Source of the DNA: Bacteroidota bacterium
GTDB lineage: Bacteria > Bacteroidota > Bacteroidia > 2-12-FULL-35-15
Direction: 5' to 3'
DNA: 64,000 nt
Assembly: GCA_017303895.1 (NCBI GenBank)
Contig: JAFLBF010000008.1
Span: 72,813-136,812 of the forward strand
Shown: one piece after another, positions 9,125 to 19,253 of the stretch
How the letters are laid out: each line of letters opens with the position of its first letter
Position numbering within the stretch: position 1 is the first letter of the stretch
The notes under the pieces: model-generated
The model's input: the letters and a program-made list of their open reading frames with translations, nothing else
The model's database searches: none
Told to the model about the DNA's origin: nothing
Position numbers and translations under genes: made by a program

Positions 9125-10039
9125 ATGTCAACAAAAAGAAACGCATTAGGCAAAGGATTAAGTGCATTGTTGGAAAATGCAAACACAGATATTACAAACA
9201 CCCGTCTCGAAGGAGATGCTAAAGTTGTAGGCTCTGTATCTACCATTGAAATATCTAAAATTGAGACCAATCCTTTTCAGCCACGTACACAGTTCGATGA
9301 AGATGCTCTTAACGAATTAGCCGGTTCTATCAAAGAACATGGCATCATTCAACCTATCACTGTTCGTAAATTAGGATACGATAAATACCAGTTAATATCA
9401 GGGGAGCGAAGATTCAGAGCTTCTCAAATTGCCGGTTTAACAGCTGTTCCTGCATATATCCGTATTGCCAATGATCAGGCTATGCTTGAAATGGCATTGG
9501 TGGAAAACATCCAACGCGAAAACCTCGATGCGATCGAAGTGGCGATCAGCTACAAACGTTTGATCGATGAATGTAATTTAACACAAGAACAATTATCACA
9601 AAAAGTAAGCAAACAACGTTCTACCATTACCAATTATCTTCGATTGTTAAAGCTTCCTGTAGAAATTCAATTAGGGATCCGTGAAGGTGATATCACCATG
9701 GGACATGCAAGAGCCTTGATCAACATTGAAGATCCGGACAAGCAGCTTGCTATTTACCAACAGATCGTTTTAAACGATCTATCTGTTAGAGATGTTGAAG
9801 ACATTGCACGTGGAGTTAAAACTGAAACAAGTGGTGCGCCTGCTAAACACAAAACGGATAAAAAAGAAACAGCCAAAACAGCTTTAACATTTGAACAAAA
9901 ACAAGTATTGGATGATCTTAGAGCTGTATTCAACGCTAAAGTACAGATCAGCAAAGATGAAAAGGGAAAAGGGAAAATTGTTATTCCTTTCAAATCCGAC
10001 AACGACCTAAAACGCATTCTTGATCTATTGGATGCCTAA
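9125..10039 (+). CDS. parB: Chromosome partitioning protein ParB
   Basis: A 304-residue ParB/Spo0J protein. The N-terminus has the usual RNALGKGLSALL opener. The ParB/Srx nuclease-like domain includes NPFQPRTQFD, the CTP-binding GERRFRAS motif about residue 98, and LVENIQRENLDAIE. A helix-turn-helix follows (LTQEQLSQKVSKQRSTITNYLRLL), then a C-terminal dimerisation region after a Lys-rich linker. It binds parS and spreads as a CTP-dependent clamp. No convincing parS was found inside the window. The DUF5683 gene start overlaps its end by 8 bases. Confidence 0.95.
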   Translation: MSTKRNALGKGLSALLENANTDITNTRLEGDAKVVGSVSTIEISKIETNPFQPRTQFDEDALNELAGSIKEHGIIQPITVRKLGYDKYQLISGERRFRASQIAGLTAVPAYIRIANDQAMLEMALVENIQRENLDAIEVAISYKRLIDECNLTQEQLSQKVSKQRSTITNYLRLLKLPVEIQLGIREGDITMGHARALINIEDPDKQLAIYQQIVLNDLSVRDVEDIARGVKTETSGAPAKHKTDKKETAKTALTFEQKQVLDDLRAVFNAKVQISKDEKGKGKIVIPFKSDNDLKRILDLLDA

Positions 10040-10637
10040 GCGCTACACATACATCTGTTATTCAAACAGGTTATTTCAATTGATGATTGGAATAACCTTT
10101 TTGCTTTTTTTACCAAGCACTACAACTGCACAAGTTACAGTAATTGACACCACCAAATCAAACACTATTCCTGCAAAAAAGATCATTCCGCATTCCCCTA
10201 AAAAAGCTGCGTTATTTTCAACAGCAATGCCTGGTTTAGGACAAGCATACAATAAAAAGTACTGGAAAATTCCGGTCATATATGCCGGATTTGCAGGTTT
10301 GGCGTACTCCTACTCGATCAATCAATCAAAATTTACAACATACAGGAATGCCTACAAATACAGAATTGATAGCGACCCAAACACAACCGATGCATACGTA
10401 GGTGTTTACACCGATGAGAATTTAAATACACTACAAAAATATTATCACCGTTATCGTGATCTCTCTGTTATTGGAATGGCTGCACTCTATGTTTTAAATA
10501 TAGTGGATGCCAGTGTGGATGCACACCTTTTTAAATTTGATGTGAGCGATAACCTTACGATGAACATTCGGCCAACATTAGTAAACACAAGTGCCAATAC
10601 CTACACAAGTGGTATCGGACTAAAAATTAAATTTTAA
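10032..10637 (+). CDS. DUF5683 domain envelope protein
   Basis: A 201-residue protein with an N-terminal signal (KRYTYICYSNRLF then a hydrophobic stretch ending TTTAQ) and the DUF5683 core KKAALFSTAMPGLGQAYNKKYWK followed by two membrane-prone segments. The AMPGLGQ-N-K-YWK pattern is characteristic. ATG 10032 is chosen over ATG 10083 because it supplies the basic region of the signal peptide; it overlaps parB by 8 bases. The position between parB and dapB is a conserved Bacteroidota gene order. The molecular function is not known to me; an outer-membrane or periplasmic location is inferred. Confidence 0.8.
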   Translation: MPKRYTYICYSNRLFQLMIGITFLLFLPSTTTAQVTVIDTTKSNTIPAKKIIPHSPKKAALFSTAMPGLGQAYNKKYWKIPVIYAGFAGLAYSYSINQSKFTTYRNAYKYRIDSDPNTTDAYVGVYTDENLNTLQKYYHRYRDLSVIGMAALYVLNIVDASVDAHLFKFDVSDNLTMNIRPTLVNTSANTYTSGIGLKIKF

Positions 10638-10641
10638 CAGT

Positions 10642-11358
10642 ATGAAAATCGCCTTGATCGGATATGGTAAAATGGGAAAAGAGATCGAACAGATCGCTTT
10701 AACGCGTGGACATGAAATTTCGTTGAAAGTTGACATTAGCAATGCCAATACCTTTACTATTGAAGAATTAAAAAAAGCAGACGTTGCCATTGAATTCAGC
10801 ACACCCGAATCGGCCATCAATAATATCTACAAATGTTTTGATGCGAATGTTCCTGTTGTTGTCGGGACAACCGGATGGTTAAACAAACTTGAAGAGGTAA
10901 AACAAAAATGCACAGGTGGTGACCATGCTCTGTTTTATGCTTCCAACTATAGCATTGGAGTAAATCTATTCTTCAAAGTGAATGAATACCTGGCTAAGCT
11001 GATGAATAATTACCCCGACTATAATGTAACAATGGAAGAGATCCACCATGTACATAAACTGGATGCTCCTAGCGGAACCGCTATTTCATTAGCCAACCAG
11101 ATCATCGATCAAATTCAACACAAAGAGAAATGGATTAATGATACAACTTCCAATAAAAATGAACTATCCATTGTCTCCAAACGGATCGATGAAGTACCGG
11201 GCACACATACCGTAACTTACGGATCGGCTGTTGATGAAATAAGCATTACACACATTGCACATAACAGAAAGGGATTTGCTTTGGGTGCTGTGATAGCTGC
11301 CGAATGGGTAAAAGATAAAAAAGGAGTATTTGGCATGAATGACTTAATGAACTTCTAA
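10642..11358 (+). CDS. dapB: 4-hydroxy-tetrahydrodipicolinate reductase
   Basis: A 238-residue DapB. The nucleotide-binding IGYGKMGKEIE opens the protein, VVGTTGW lies about residue 75, and the signature EIHHVHKLDAPSGTA (catalytic His and the substrate-binding Lys/Ser/Gly/Thr) about residue 131. It reduces 4-hydroxy-tetrahydrodipicolinate in lysine and meso-diaminopimelate synthesis, feeding peptidoglycan. It is 4 bases downstream of the DUF5683 gene and 80 bases ahead of the first lepB, within a conserved run. Confidence 0.95.
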   Translation: MKIALIGYGKMGKEIEQIALTRGHEISLKVDISNANTFTIEELKKADVAIEFSTPESAINNIYKCFDANVPVVVGTTGWLNKLEEVKQKCTGGDHALFYASNYSIGVNLFFKVNEYLAKLMNNYPDYNVTMEEIHHVHKLDAPSGTAISLANQIIDQIQHKEKWINDTTSNKNELSIVSKRIDEVPGTHTVTYGSAVDEISITHIAHNRKGFALGAVIAAEWVKDKKGVFGMNDLMNF

Positions 11359-11438
11359 AGCATTCACAATTTTTAACAAGACAATTACAATAATTTATAC
11401 GAATTTCGTTTCCTGAAACTGAATCAACAAACACATTT

Positions 11439-13166
11439 ATGGATATTTCTTATATATTACTGATCATCTTTTCAATAACTACCATTGTAGGACTATACAA
11501 ACTTTTCCCTCTTGCAGGAGAAGATGGCTGGAAAGCTTTTGTACCCGTATACAATTTTATTGTATGGCTTAAGATCATCAAAAAGCCATGGTGGTGGATA
11601 TTCCTGATCATTACACCTGGAGTGAATTTCCTAATGTATGCGATCATGTGTTTGTTAACAGCCAAATCATTTAACAAACGAAGCACACAGGAGCAAGCGA
11701 TCGCATTTTTGGCAGGATACATCTATCTTCCTTACATAGCTTTTCAGACTACAACACAATATGTTGGTCCGGAAGACATGAGCAAAAAGAAACCATCCAT
11801 CATTCGCGAATGGACCGATGCCATTGTTTTTGCTGTGATCGCAGCGACCGTTATCAGAACTTTCTTTTTAGAGGCTTTCACTATCCCTACTTCTTCATTG
11901 GAAAAATCAATGATGGTAGGTGATTATCTTTTTGTAAGTAAAATGAGTTATGGTGCAAAAGTACCCAACACACCACTCTCCTTCCCTTTCGCACATCATA
12001 CGTTACCATTAACAAAAAGCACCAAATCATACCTGGAGTGGTTTAAGATCCCCTACTTCCGTTTACCTGGATTTGGAAGTGTAAAGAACAATGACATTGT
12101 TGTTTTCAACTACCCGGATGGAGATACGGTAGCACTTGGGGCACAAGACCAAAGCTATTATCAATTATGCAGAGATTTTGGTTGGAATGTAGTGAACAAT
12201 CCTAATGCTGTAAATCAATATTCTGGATTACCATTTGGTGAAGTGGTTGCCCGTCCTGCCGACAAGCGAGAAAACTATGTAAAACGATGTATTGGAATTG
12301 CAGGTGATACACTTCAGATAAAAGATCAAAATTTATTTGTCAATGGCAAGCCTGCTTACAAAGCAGAAACCATGCAGTATCATTATATGGTAAAAACAGA
12401 TGGCACCATACCTCCTGCAAAACTATTGGACAACATGGACATTACGGATTACCCTTCAGGTTTCAGAGTACTTGGTAACGACAGTACAGGAGCTGCATAT
12501 ATTCAAATGAACCTGCCATTCAACAAAGTAGAAGAGATCAAAAAATTAAGTTTTGTAAGATCGGTTGAGCCAATGATCGATTCTGCCGGACGATATGCAC
12601 CTGAAATTTTCCCTCACTCCCCAAAATACAAATGGAATAACGACAACTTTGGACCACTATATATTCCAAAAGCAGGCGTAACGATCAACATAGATACCAC
12701 TAACATCGTATTATATGACCGCATCATTAAAAACTATGAAGGAAATGATCTGGAAATAAAAGGAGATAAGATCTTTATTAATGGTGTAGAAAGTAAGACC
12801 TATACTTTCAAATTGGATTATTACTTCATGATGGGTGATAATAGACATAACTCGGCCGATTCACGTGCATGGGGCATGGTACCTGAAGATCATATTGTTG
12901 GAAAGCCGGTGTTTATCTGGATGAGCATCAAAGAAGACAATCGAAATACAACCCGCAACCCGAATGTACAGAGTGGATTCATCAAAAAACTAAAAACATC
13001 ATTGTTTGATGACAAAGAAAGAAGAGCCCGTTTCTTCACTTTTGTTAGCAATGATGGTATTTCTAAATCATATCTGATTCCATTCTTGATCGGAATTGCA
13101 GCTATTTATGGATTCTTCTATTTCAGAAACAAACGCAAAGGCAAAAACGTAAAAGAGAAAAAATAG
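11439..13166 (+). CDS. lepB: Signal peptidase I with extra N-terminal membrane domain
   Basis: A 575-residue type I signal peptidase, long for the family. The first 110 residues hold two or three hydrophobic segments around GEDGWKAFVPVYNF (DUF5684-like). The peptidase follows: IPTSSLEKSMMVGDY with the nucleophile Ser, the general base in YVKRCIGIAGDT, and GDNRHNSADSRAWG near residue 465. A long insertion separates the last two boxes. A C-terminal helix (SYLIPFLIGIAAIYGFFYF) and a Lys-rich tail close it. It cleaves Sec signal peptides at the inner membrane. A second signal peptidase follows 15 bases later. Confidence 0.93.
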   Translation: MDISYILLIIFSITTIVGLYKLFPLAGEDGWKAFVPVYNFIVWLKIIKKPWWWIFLIITPGVNFLMYAIMCLLTAKSFNKRSTQEQAIAFLAGYIYLPYIAFQTTTQYVGPEDMSKKKPSIIREWTDAIVFAVIAATVIRTFFLEAFTIPTSSLEKSMMVGDYLFVSKMSYGAKVPNTPLSFPFAHHTLPLTKSTKSYLEWFKIPYFRLPGFGSVKNNDIVVFNYPDGDTVALGAQDQSYYQLCRDFGWNVVNNPNAVNQYSGLPFGEVVARPADKRENYVKRCIGIAGDTLQIKDQNLFVNGKPAYKAETMQYHYMVKTDGTIPPAKLLDNMDITDYPSGFRVLGNDSTGAAYIQMNLPFNKVEEIKKLSFVRSVEPMIDSAGRYAPEIFPHSPKYKWNNDNFGPLYIPKAGVTINIDTTNIVLYDRIIKNYEGNDLEIKGDKIFINGVESKTYTFKLDYYFMMGDNRHNSADSRAWGMVPEDHIVGKPVFIWMSIKEDNRNTTRNPNVQSGFIKKLKTSLFDDKERRARFFTFVSNDGISKSYLIPFLIGIAAIYGFFYFRNKRKGKNVKEKK

Positions 13167-13181
13167 AGCTATAAACCCGAT

Positions 13182-14237
13182 TTGAAACACAGGAAAGCCA
13201 TATTGGACTGGATCAAGGCAATACTATTTGCCTTGATCGTAATAGTTGTGATCAGGGTATTTGGCTTTGAAGCATTCACCATTCCATCGGCTTCCATGGA
13301 AAAATCACTATTAACAGGTGATTACATCATTGTAAACAAATTAAGTTACGGACCAAGAATTCCGAATACTCCACTTTCTTTTCCATTCGTTCACCAATCC
13401 TTTGGTGAGAATACAAAATCGTATCTCGATTGGATCAATATTCCATATACCCGTCTATTCGGTGCACCCGATGTAGAAAGAAATGATGTGTTGGTTTTTA
13501 ACTATCCTATGGAATCGGAAGAACATCCAATCGATCAAAGAACATATTATATAAAACGCTGTGTTGCGCTGGCTGGTGACACAATGGAAGTTAAAAATGG
13601 TCTTGTATATATTAATGGAGTACTTTCTGATCAAAAAGAAAAATTACAATTCAATTATAAGGTGATCTTTAATACAGATTCTGTCAACTCCGATTCTCTC
13701 TACGCCTTGGGAATAAACGAAGGAGGAAAAATGAATAATAAAGGAGAATATTGGTTTACGATGGATGAAAATAACATTCAAGACATCCGAACCATAAAAA
13801 GTGTAGTTAGTATTGAGCCTCTGATGGAAAAAAAAGGGAATTACAATGATTATATGTTTCCTGAAGATGAGCATTTCCTTTGGAACCTCGATAATTTCGG
13901 TCCACTTTACATCCCCAAAGCTGGCGATTCTGTAAAACTTTCAATCGATTCACTTGCATTATTTCAACGAATAATTGAAACCTATGAAGGCAACGAGCTA
14001 AAAACAAGTAATGATTCTATATTTATAAATGGGGCATACGCCACACATTATACATTTAAAATGAATTATTATTTTATGATGGGTGATAACCGCCACAATT
14101 CTGCCGATTCCAGATTTTGGGGATTCTTACCCGAAGATCATATCGTAGGGAAAACCGTACTTGTTCTTATGTCAATCAATAAATCTGAAAAAGGGAATAC
14201 CATCCGCTGGGACAGATGGTTCAAATCCGTTAACTAA
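13182..14237 (+). CDS. lepB: Second signal peptidase I
   Basis: A 351-residue type I signal peptidase lacking the N-terminal extension of its neighbour. One membrane anchor (WIKAILFALIVIVVIRVFG) leads to IPSASMEKSLLTGDY with the nucleophile Ser; YYIKRCVALAGDT carries the general base Lys; GDNRHNSADSRFWG completes the site near residue 300. It shares the same long insertion before the last box, so the two genes look like a duplication. Start is TTG 13182 (no ATG precedes the membrane anchor). WbqC begins 2 bases after the stop. Confidence 0.92.
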   Translation: MKHRKAILDWIKAILFALIVIVVIRVFGFEAFTIPSASMEKSLLTGDYIIVNKLSYGPRIPNTPLSFPFVHQSFGENTKSYLDWINIPYTRLFGAPDVERNDVLVFNYPMESEEHPIDQRTYYIKRCVALAGDTMEVKNGLVYINGVLSDQKEKLQFNYKVIFNTDSVNSDSLYALGINEGGKMNNKGEYWFTMDENNIQDIRTIKSVVSIEPLMEKKGNYNDYMFPEDEHFLWNLDNFGPLYIPKAGDSVKLSIDSLALFQRIIETYEGNELKTSNDSIFINGAYATHYTFKMNYYFMMGDNRHNSADSRFWGFLPEDHIVGKTVLVLMSINKSEKGNTIRWDRWFKSVN

Positions 14238-14239
14238 TT

Positions 14240-14854
14240 ATGAGTATAGCTATTTTACCATCCGTATATCTTGGTCCGGTTCAATATTATCAAAAACTGA
14301 AAAATTATGATAATTGTTTAATCGAACATTACGAACATCTTACCAAACAAACGTATCGCTCACGATGTGATATCTACTCACCAAATGGAAAGTTAACACT
14401 TAGTATTCCAATTGTTCATCGCAACAAAAGGCAAATCATGAAGGATGTTCGAATTTCTTATGAATACAATTGGCAGACACTACATTGGAGATCATTGGAA
14501 TCGAGCTACAGAAGATCTCCATTTTTTGAATATTATGAAGATGATTTCAGACCGTATTACCATGATAAAAAATTTGAATTCCTCATCGACCTAAATGAAG
14601 CTTTACAACAAGAGATAGTTGGACTTATAAAACTGAAGTGTAATTACCAATTCACAAAAGAATATCAGAAAGACTATTCAGAAGCAACTGACTATCGTAC
14701 ACTTATTAGTCCGAAAGAACCATTGCAAAACGATACTCATTTCGAATTAAAGCCCTACTACCAGGTTTTCGAGCCTCGACATGGCTTTATAGAAAACCTG
14801 AGTATACTCGATCTATTATTTAATCAAGGCAGTAAGACCGCTGAATACCTTTAA
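14240..14854 (+). CDS. WbqC family protein
   Basis: A 204-residue protein with the WbqC-like opener ILPSVYLGPVQYYQKL, the YRSRCDIYSPNGKLTLSIPI segment and YEYNWQTLHWRSLESSYRRSPFF. WbqC proteins are linked to O-antigen sugar synthesis in some bacteria, although their enzymatic role is not settled. Here it is the last gene of the parA-to-lepB run, coupled to lepB by a 2-base gap, an order conserved in Bacteroidota. It converges with a minus-strand gene, overlapping its stop by 4 bases. Confidence 0.88.
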   Translation: MSIAILPSVYLGPVQYYQKLKNYDNCLIEHYEHLTKQTYRSRCDIYSPNGKLTLSIPIVHRNKRQIMKDVRISYEYNWQTLHWRSLESSYRRSPFFEYYEDDFRPYYHDKKFEFLIDLNEALQQEIVGLIKLKCNYQFTKEYQKDYSEATDYRTLISPKEPLQNDTHFELKPYYQVFEPRHGFIENLSILDLLFNQGSKTAEYL

Positions 14855-17800
14855 TATTTAACGATCTTTTGGGTAATTGAACCTTTATCATTTTGTAAGG
14901 TCAATAAGTACATCCCTTTTTCATAATTGGACAACTCAAACACATCCTCGATTCTCGTTATGTTTTGATATTCCTTTCTCATCAATAATTTCCCGCTGAC
15001 ATCTGTCAATTCAACACGCATATCAACATTATCAACAGCATACAATACAAGATGGAATTGATCCGATGCCGGATTAGGATACACGCTATAACGGACTCCG
15101 ATAGAAGTACTCTCTTCTACTCCAACAAAGTTGGAAGAAGTAGAGGAGCAACCGCTGATCGCATCTGTTACCTGAACACTGTATGTAGCTGAAAAATCTG
15201 TAATGATCAAAATACTATCTGTGGCACCATTGATCAATGATCCATTCATATACCACTGATTGCCTTGAATTGAAGAAGAAAACAAAGTATCATTACTCAT
15301 GCTGATAACCGGTGTAGCGGGAAGAGGAAATACAGTTATCCTAACGGTGTCGGATACTGATGAACAACCAAATATATCGGTAACCGTAACTGCATAATTA
15401 TTGGTTGAGTTGCTATTAATGGTCTGTAAAGGCTGACCAGTAGGATACCAATTGTACAAATTGCCAAAAGAGGAAGTCAGTTGAACAACTTGTCCGGCAC
15501 ACAAAGAATCATTATTATTCAAACTTACTTGAGGCTGTGTTTGAGGACTAATTGCAATGTAACTGTACTTCATTACTGAATCTACCCCATTAGCATTTGT
15601 AACAACCAATTTTACATCATTATATGTTCCGGGAGTATTATAAACAACAACCGGATTTTGCAAAGTGGATGAGGAAGGTGTTCCTCCCGGGAAAGACCAT
15701 AACCATGCAGTCGGATTATTTAATGTACTATCAGAGAACTGAACAGTTAAACCTGGACAACCGGCCAATGTATCGGCCGAAAAATTAGCAAATGGTAATG
15801 GTGATGAAGGATTATAAATAGATGTTTCCCATAATCCACGACCATAGGTTGCTGCACGCAATTTGCTTGAACCATAATGGATCTCCAGTTCATTAATAAT
15901 GGTGTTGGGCAAACCATTGCTAAATGGCATCCAAGAATTCATCGTATTATCTTTGTAATACACACCCACATCGGTTCCAACATACAAACCATCATTTGTT
16001 CCATTTTGATAGACAATGCAATTTGCAGGAATATTAGGCAAATTACCTGAAACATTGGTCCATGTTTGACCGGCATCACTCGATTTAAATACTTTATTAT
16101 TGGCAATATATCCCGATCTGGTAATCCAAAGAGTAGAAGGATCTGTTGTACTAACAGCTATGTAAGTGATGGCGCCACCTCCTAAGCTTAAAGGACTAAC
16201 ATTCGTCCAAGCCCCACCTCCATTGCTTGTAACATATAAAGCTGAACCATCAGAAGCATAAATGTATTGTGGATTAGAAGGAGCTACTGCAAGTGATGTT
16301 AATCCGTTTGAATTAAAACTCGATATCTTAGTCCATGAATTTCCCCGGTTGGTCGTTTTCCAGACATTATCATAACCTGCATACAGAGTTTGTGGATTAA
16401 TTGGATCTTGAAGCCATGGTGTTACCCACTCCCCTTCTTCTGAAATATTATTTTTAATATTATTAAACGAAGCACCGCCATTACTTGACCTTTCAATATC
16501 TCCGTAATAAAGCTCACCATACATATAATTGGCATTACTCCAATCCACAAAACATTCCATTCCATCGCCTCCAATCACTCGCTCCCAATTTGTTCCTGTT
16601 TGAAGATTCGTACCATTGTCCTGCCAACCCTGAATGGTAATATTCGCATTGGTTGCAGCAGCCCCCATTCGATACATTTGAGCAATTTGTAAACCATCAC
16701 TTAGATCATCAAATGAACTTCCTCCATCCAATGTTCTGAAAATACCACCATCACATCCAACATACAACTCAGGTGTTCCGGGTCTATAGTTTAGATCATG
16801 AATATCGGCATGCACATAGGGAGCGCCACCACCACCATACCAATGAGCCATAATTTGCCAACTCAATCCTCCATCGTATGAACGCCAAACATTTACACCT
16901 CCAACAACCACTTCATCTTTATCACTTGGAGAGGCTGCAATTGCTAAATCGTACCAACCTTGTCCACCGCTATCCATACCATCAGAATCCCAACCCATTA
17001 AATTGGGAAAATTCGCTTGCTGCATGAATGTTTGCCCCTGATTGGTAGAACGATAAAAGCCATAAAAACCATTACTATTGATCTCTGTAGCGATCAAATA
17101 AACGTAATTCGGATCGGCAGGAGTAACTGCAATAGCTAATCGACCGACATTAGAAGCCGCAGGTAAACCGTTGGTAGTTGAAACGATTGTAAATGTTGCA
17201 CCACTATTTGTAGACCTGTAAAAACTTTTTGAGGTAGTTGCGTATACCACAGATGGATCACCGGGTTTAAACTCCATATCCTTTACAGGATTCGCATTGT
17301 GTACTTTTGTCCATGTGAGTCCTGCATTGGTTGAGCGATAAATCCCTGCCGTAGTTCCTGCAAATACAATATTGGGATCATTCGGATTAACCAATACTCT
17401 GCTAATTTTTCGCGACTGTATCGTTGCAAAATTTAATCCGGTCATTTGCCATGTTACTCCACCATCAACAGACTTTAGAACACCAACGGAATAGGTATCA
17501 CCTCCATCATCATCACCTGTAGCTATATAAATCGTATTAGGATTTTGTGGATCAATTGCAACATCATTCACACCAATTGAAGGTAATTTATCTGTTGTTG
17601 TACTCCAGCTGCTTCCTCCATCATTTGATCGCCATAATCCACCGGCAGGTGCACCAACAAATATCACATTCGGATCAGTCGGATGAAATTCAACACAATT
17701 TAACCGGCCTGCTCCGCCTCCACTTGCCGGAACATTGGTTGCTCCGATCAAATGCCAATTCCCACCTGCTTGCATGGCACTTCGATAAGTAGGATCATTG

Positions 17801-18114
17801 ATCAGTCTTTCTAATTCCAGACTTCCTTGTTGTATCAAACTTCTATCTCCCGAAGGGAATACACGCTGTTCAACAAAATGTTCCCAACGCTTATAGATCA
17901 CAAAACCTTCATTCTCTTCTTCCGTTTCCTTAGAGAATTGAAATATTTTCTTTAACTTTTCTTTACGCTCTTCCTTTTTCCAATACGTATTAAAGGATGA
18001 TTGAACATCATAAAAATTGACAGAAGGATCGTTCATTTTCTTTGCCCAATCTTGCGATTGAACAGAATTCACAATGAGAATCGCTAACAGCGATACAGAT
18101 AATTTTTGTAGCAT
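14851..18114 (-). CDS. Secreted BNR-repeat/PKD protein with T9SS sorting domain
   Basis: A 1087-residue exported protein. A signal peptide (hydrophobic, ending VNSVQSQ) leads to a region about residues 120-760 of repeated BNR/sortilin-like blades (GGLWRSNDGGSSWS, SVDGGVTWQ, RSTNAGLTWTKV and many more), which should fold as one or two beta propellers. A PKD-like domain follows about 785-870 (PTAWLWSFPGGTPSS), then an Ig-like segment, and a C-terminal type A T9SS domain from VYPNPASDQFH to the end. It should cross the outer membrane by type IX secretion and be surface-attached or released. Ligand or substrate is unknown; carbohydrate binding is possible. Confidence 0.9.
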   Translation of the reverse strand: MLQKLSVSLLAILIVNSVQSQDWAKKMNDPSVNFYDVQSSFNTYWKKEERKEKLKKIFQFSKETEEENEGFVIYKRWEHFVEQRVFPSGDRSLIQQGSLELERLINDPTYRSAMQAGGNWHLIGATNVPASGGGAGRLNCVEFHPTDPNVIFVGAPAGGLWRSNDGGSSWSTTTDKLPSIGVNDVAIDPQNPNTIYIATGDDDGGDTYSVGVLKSVDGGVTWQMTGLNFATIQSRKISRVLVNPNDPNIVFAGTTAGIYRSTNAGLTWTKVHNANPVKDMEFKPGDPSVVYATTSKSFYRSTNSGATFTIVSTTNGLPAASNVGRLAIAVTPADPNYVYLIATEINSNGFYGFYRSTNQGQTFMQQANFPNLMGWDSDGMDSGGQGWYDLAIAASPSDKDEVVVGGVNVWRSYDGGLSWQIMAHWYGGGGAPYVHADIHDLNYRPGTPELYVGCDGGIFRTLDGGSSFDDLSDGLQIAQMYRMGAAATNANITIQGWQDNGTNLQTGTNWERVIGGDGMECFVDWSNANYMYGELYYGDIERSSNGGASFNNIKNNISEEGEWVTPWLQDPINPQTLYAGYDNVWKTTNRGNSWTKISSFNSNGLTSLAVAPSNPQYIYASDGSALYVTSNGGGAWTNVSPLSLGGGAITYIAVSTTDPSTLWITRSGYIANNKVFKSSDAGQTWTNVSGNLPNIPANCIVYQNGTNDGLYVGTDVGVYYKDNTMNSWMPFSNGLPNTIINELEIHYGSSKLRAATYGRGLWETSIYNPSSPLPFANFSADTLAGCPGLTVQFSDSTLNNPTAWLWSFPGGTPSSSTLQNPVVVYNTPGTYNDVKLVVTNANGVDSVMKYSYIAISPQTQPQVSLNNNDSLCAGQVVQLTSSFGNLYNWYPTGQPLQTINSNSTNNYAVTVTDIFGCSSVSDTVRITVFPLPATPVISMSNDTLFSSSIQGNQWYMNGSLINGATDSILIITDFSATYSVQVTDAISGCSSTSSNFVGVEESTSIGVRYSVYPNPASDQFHLVLYAVDNVDMRVELTDVSGKLLMRKEYQNITRIEDVFELSNYEKGMYLLTLQNDKGSITQKIVKY

Positions 18115-18195
18115 TTAATAAAAATTTACCTAAATATACCGCTTAATTAGCAAATTAGTAAACCTTTTATAAGAGAATTATTAGGAATTGAAACC

Positions 18196-18705
18196 TTATT
18201 TCAAGTGCTTGATCATTATAAAATCATTCATAAAATACCCATTACCTATATCAAAATCTGCTACTTCTTTAATTCTAAAGCCGTTTTTAAAATAAAAGTT
18301 GATCGCTTTGTAGTTTTGTCGATTAACGGTCAATTCGATTGTTTCAGCTGATTGAATACCCGACAGGACATGTTCGAACAACTTGCTACCCACCCCTTCT
18401 CTTTGCAAGTCCGTATCCACATAAAATTTATGTAAAAAATAGTTTTTGCTATCCGCTGAACTAGTAGAAATATAAGCGACAGGCAAACTATTTTTATAAG
18501 CTATTATAAATTGATGCCCATTATCCATTTGTTGAGTCAAACTTTCTGTCGAATACATCTTCTTCAGCATATATTCAATTTGCTCTATGGATATAATATC
18601 TATGTAATATTTTCTCCAGATCTTATCTGCTAAGTTTGCGATAATGACTGCATCTGCTTTCGATGCCTTTTTAAATTCCAATTCCATTTTCAATGATTTA
18701 TCCAA
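18196..18705 (-). CDS. GNAT family N-acetyltransferase
   Basis: A 169-residue GNAT. The acetyl-CoA loop region reads LQREGVGSKLFEHVL about residue 113, preceded by the strand KNYFLHKFYVD and followed by IELTVNRQNYKAINFYFKNGF (motif B). The substrate is unknown. The start at 18705 overlaps the TrpG/PabA gene by 16 bases; a second ATG at 18687 (MELEFKK) would give a 2-base gap and cannot be excluded. It is the last gene of the glycosyltransferase/amidotransferase run. Confidence 0.85.
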   Translation of the reverse strand: MDKSLKMELEFKKASKADAVIIANLADKIWRKYYIDIISIEQIEYMLKKMYSTESLTQQMDNGHQFIIAYKNSLPVAYISTSSADSKNYFLHKFYVDTDLQREGVGSKLFEHVLSGIQSAETIELTVNRQNYKAINFYFKNGFRIKEVADFDIGNGYFMNDFIMIKHLK

Positions 18706-19253
18706 TTTGAAATGATCTGTAAGCCATGCTCCGTGAGAACACTCTCCGGGTGAAACTGAATTCCCCGGACATCATATGTATCATGTTTTAATGACATGAT
18801 ATTACCTTTTTCATCCTTAGAAGTGGATATCAGACAAGATGGAAGATCTGTAACTACCCAGGAATGATACCTTCCTACATTGAACGATGTTGGCAAGTTT
18901 TCAAAAACATAATCCTCTTTGGTGATATCGATCAAAGAAGTCACACCATGATAAACATGATCTAGGTTTTTCAAACGAGCACCAAATGCTTCTGCAATTG
19001 CCTGATGTCCCAAACAGATGCCTAGTATCGGCTTTAAACCGGCATATCTTTTTATTAGCTCCATCATGATACCTGCCTGAGAAGGTAAGCCCGGACCGGG
19101 AGATAAGACAATCTTATCGTAAAAAGCGATTTGATCCAGGTGAATTTGATCGTTCCGGAAAACATCAATAGAGGATACTGCATCTACTTTTTCCAGGTAG
19201 TGAACCAGATTATAGGTAAAACTATCATAGTTATCCAGAACCAGGATCTTCAT
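18690..19253 (-). CDS. pabA: Anthranilate/aminodeoxychorismate synthase glutamine amidotransferase subunit
   Basis: A 187-residue class I glutamine amidotransferase. The start LDNYDSFTYNLVHYLE, the oxyanion segment SPGPGLPSQAG, the nucleophile region GICLGHQAIAEAFGA (Cys about residue 79) and GIQFHPESVLTEHG (His, Glu) are all present. It would supply ammonia to TrpE or PabB for tryptophan or folate synthesis; neither partner is in the window, so the choice between TrpG and PabA is open and the symbol is provisional. Its ATG overlaps the upstream glycosyltransferase stop by one base (TAATG), implying translational coupling. Confidence 0.9.
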   Translation of the reverse strand: MKILVLDNYDSFTYNLVHYLEKVDAVSSIDVFRNDQIHLDQIAFYDKIVLSPGPGLPSQAGIMMELIKRYAGLKPILGICLGHQAIAEAFGARLKNLDHVYHGVTSLIDITKEDYVFENLPTSFNVGRYHSWVVTDLPSCLISTSKDEKGNIMSLKHDTYDVRGIQFHPESVLTEHGLQIISNWINH

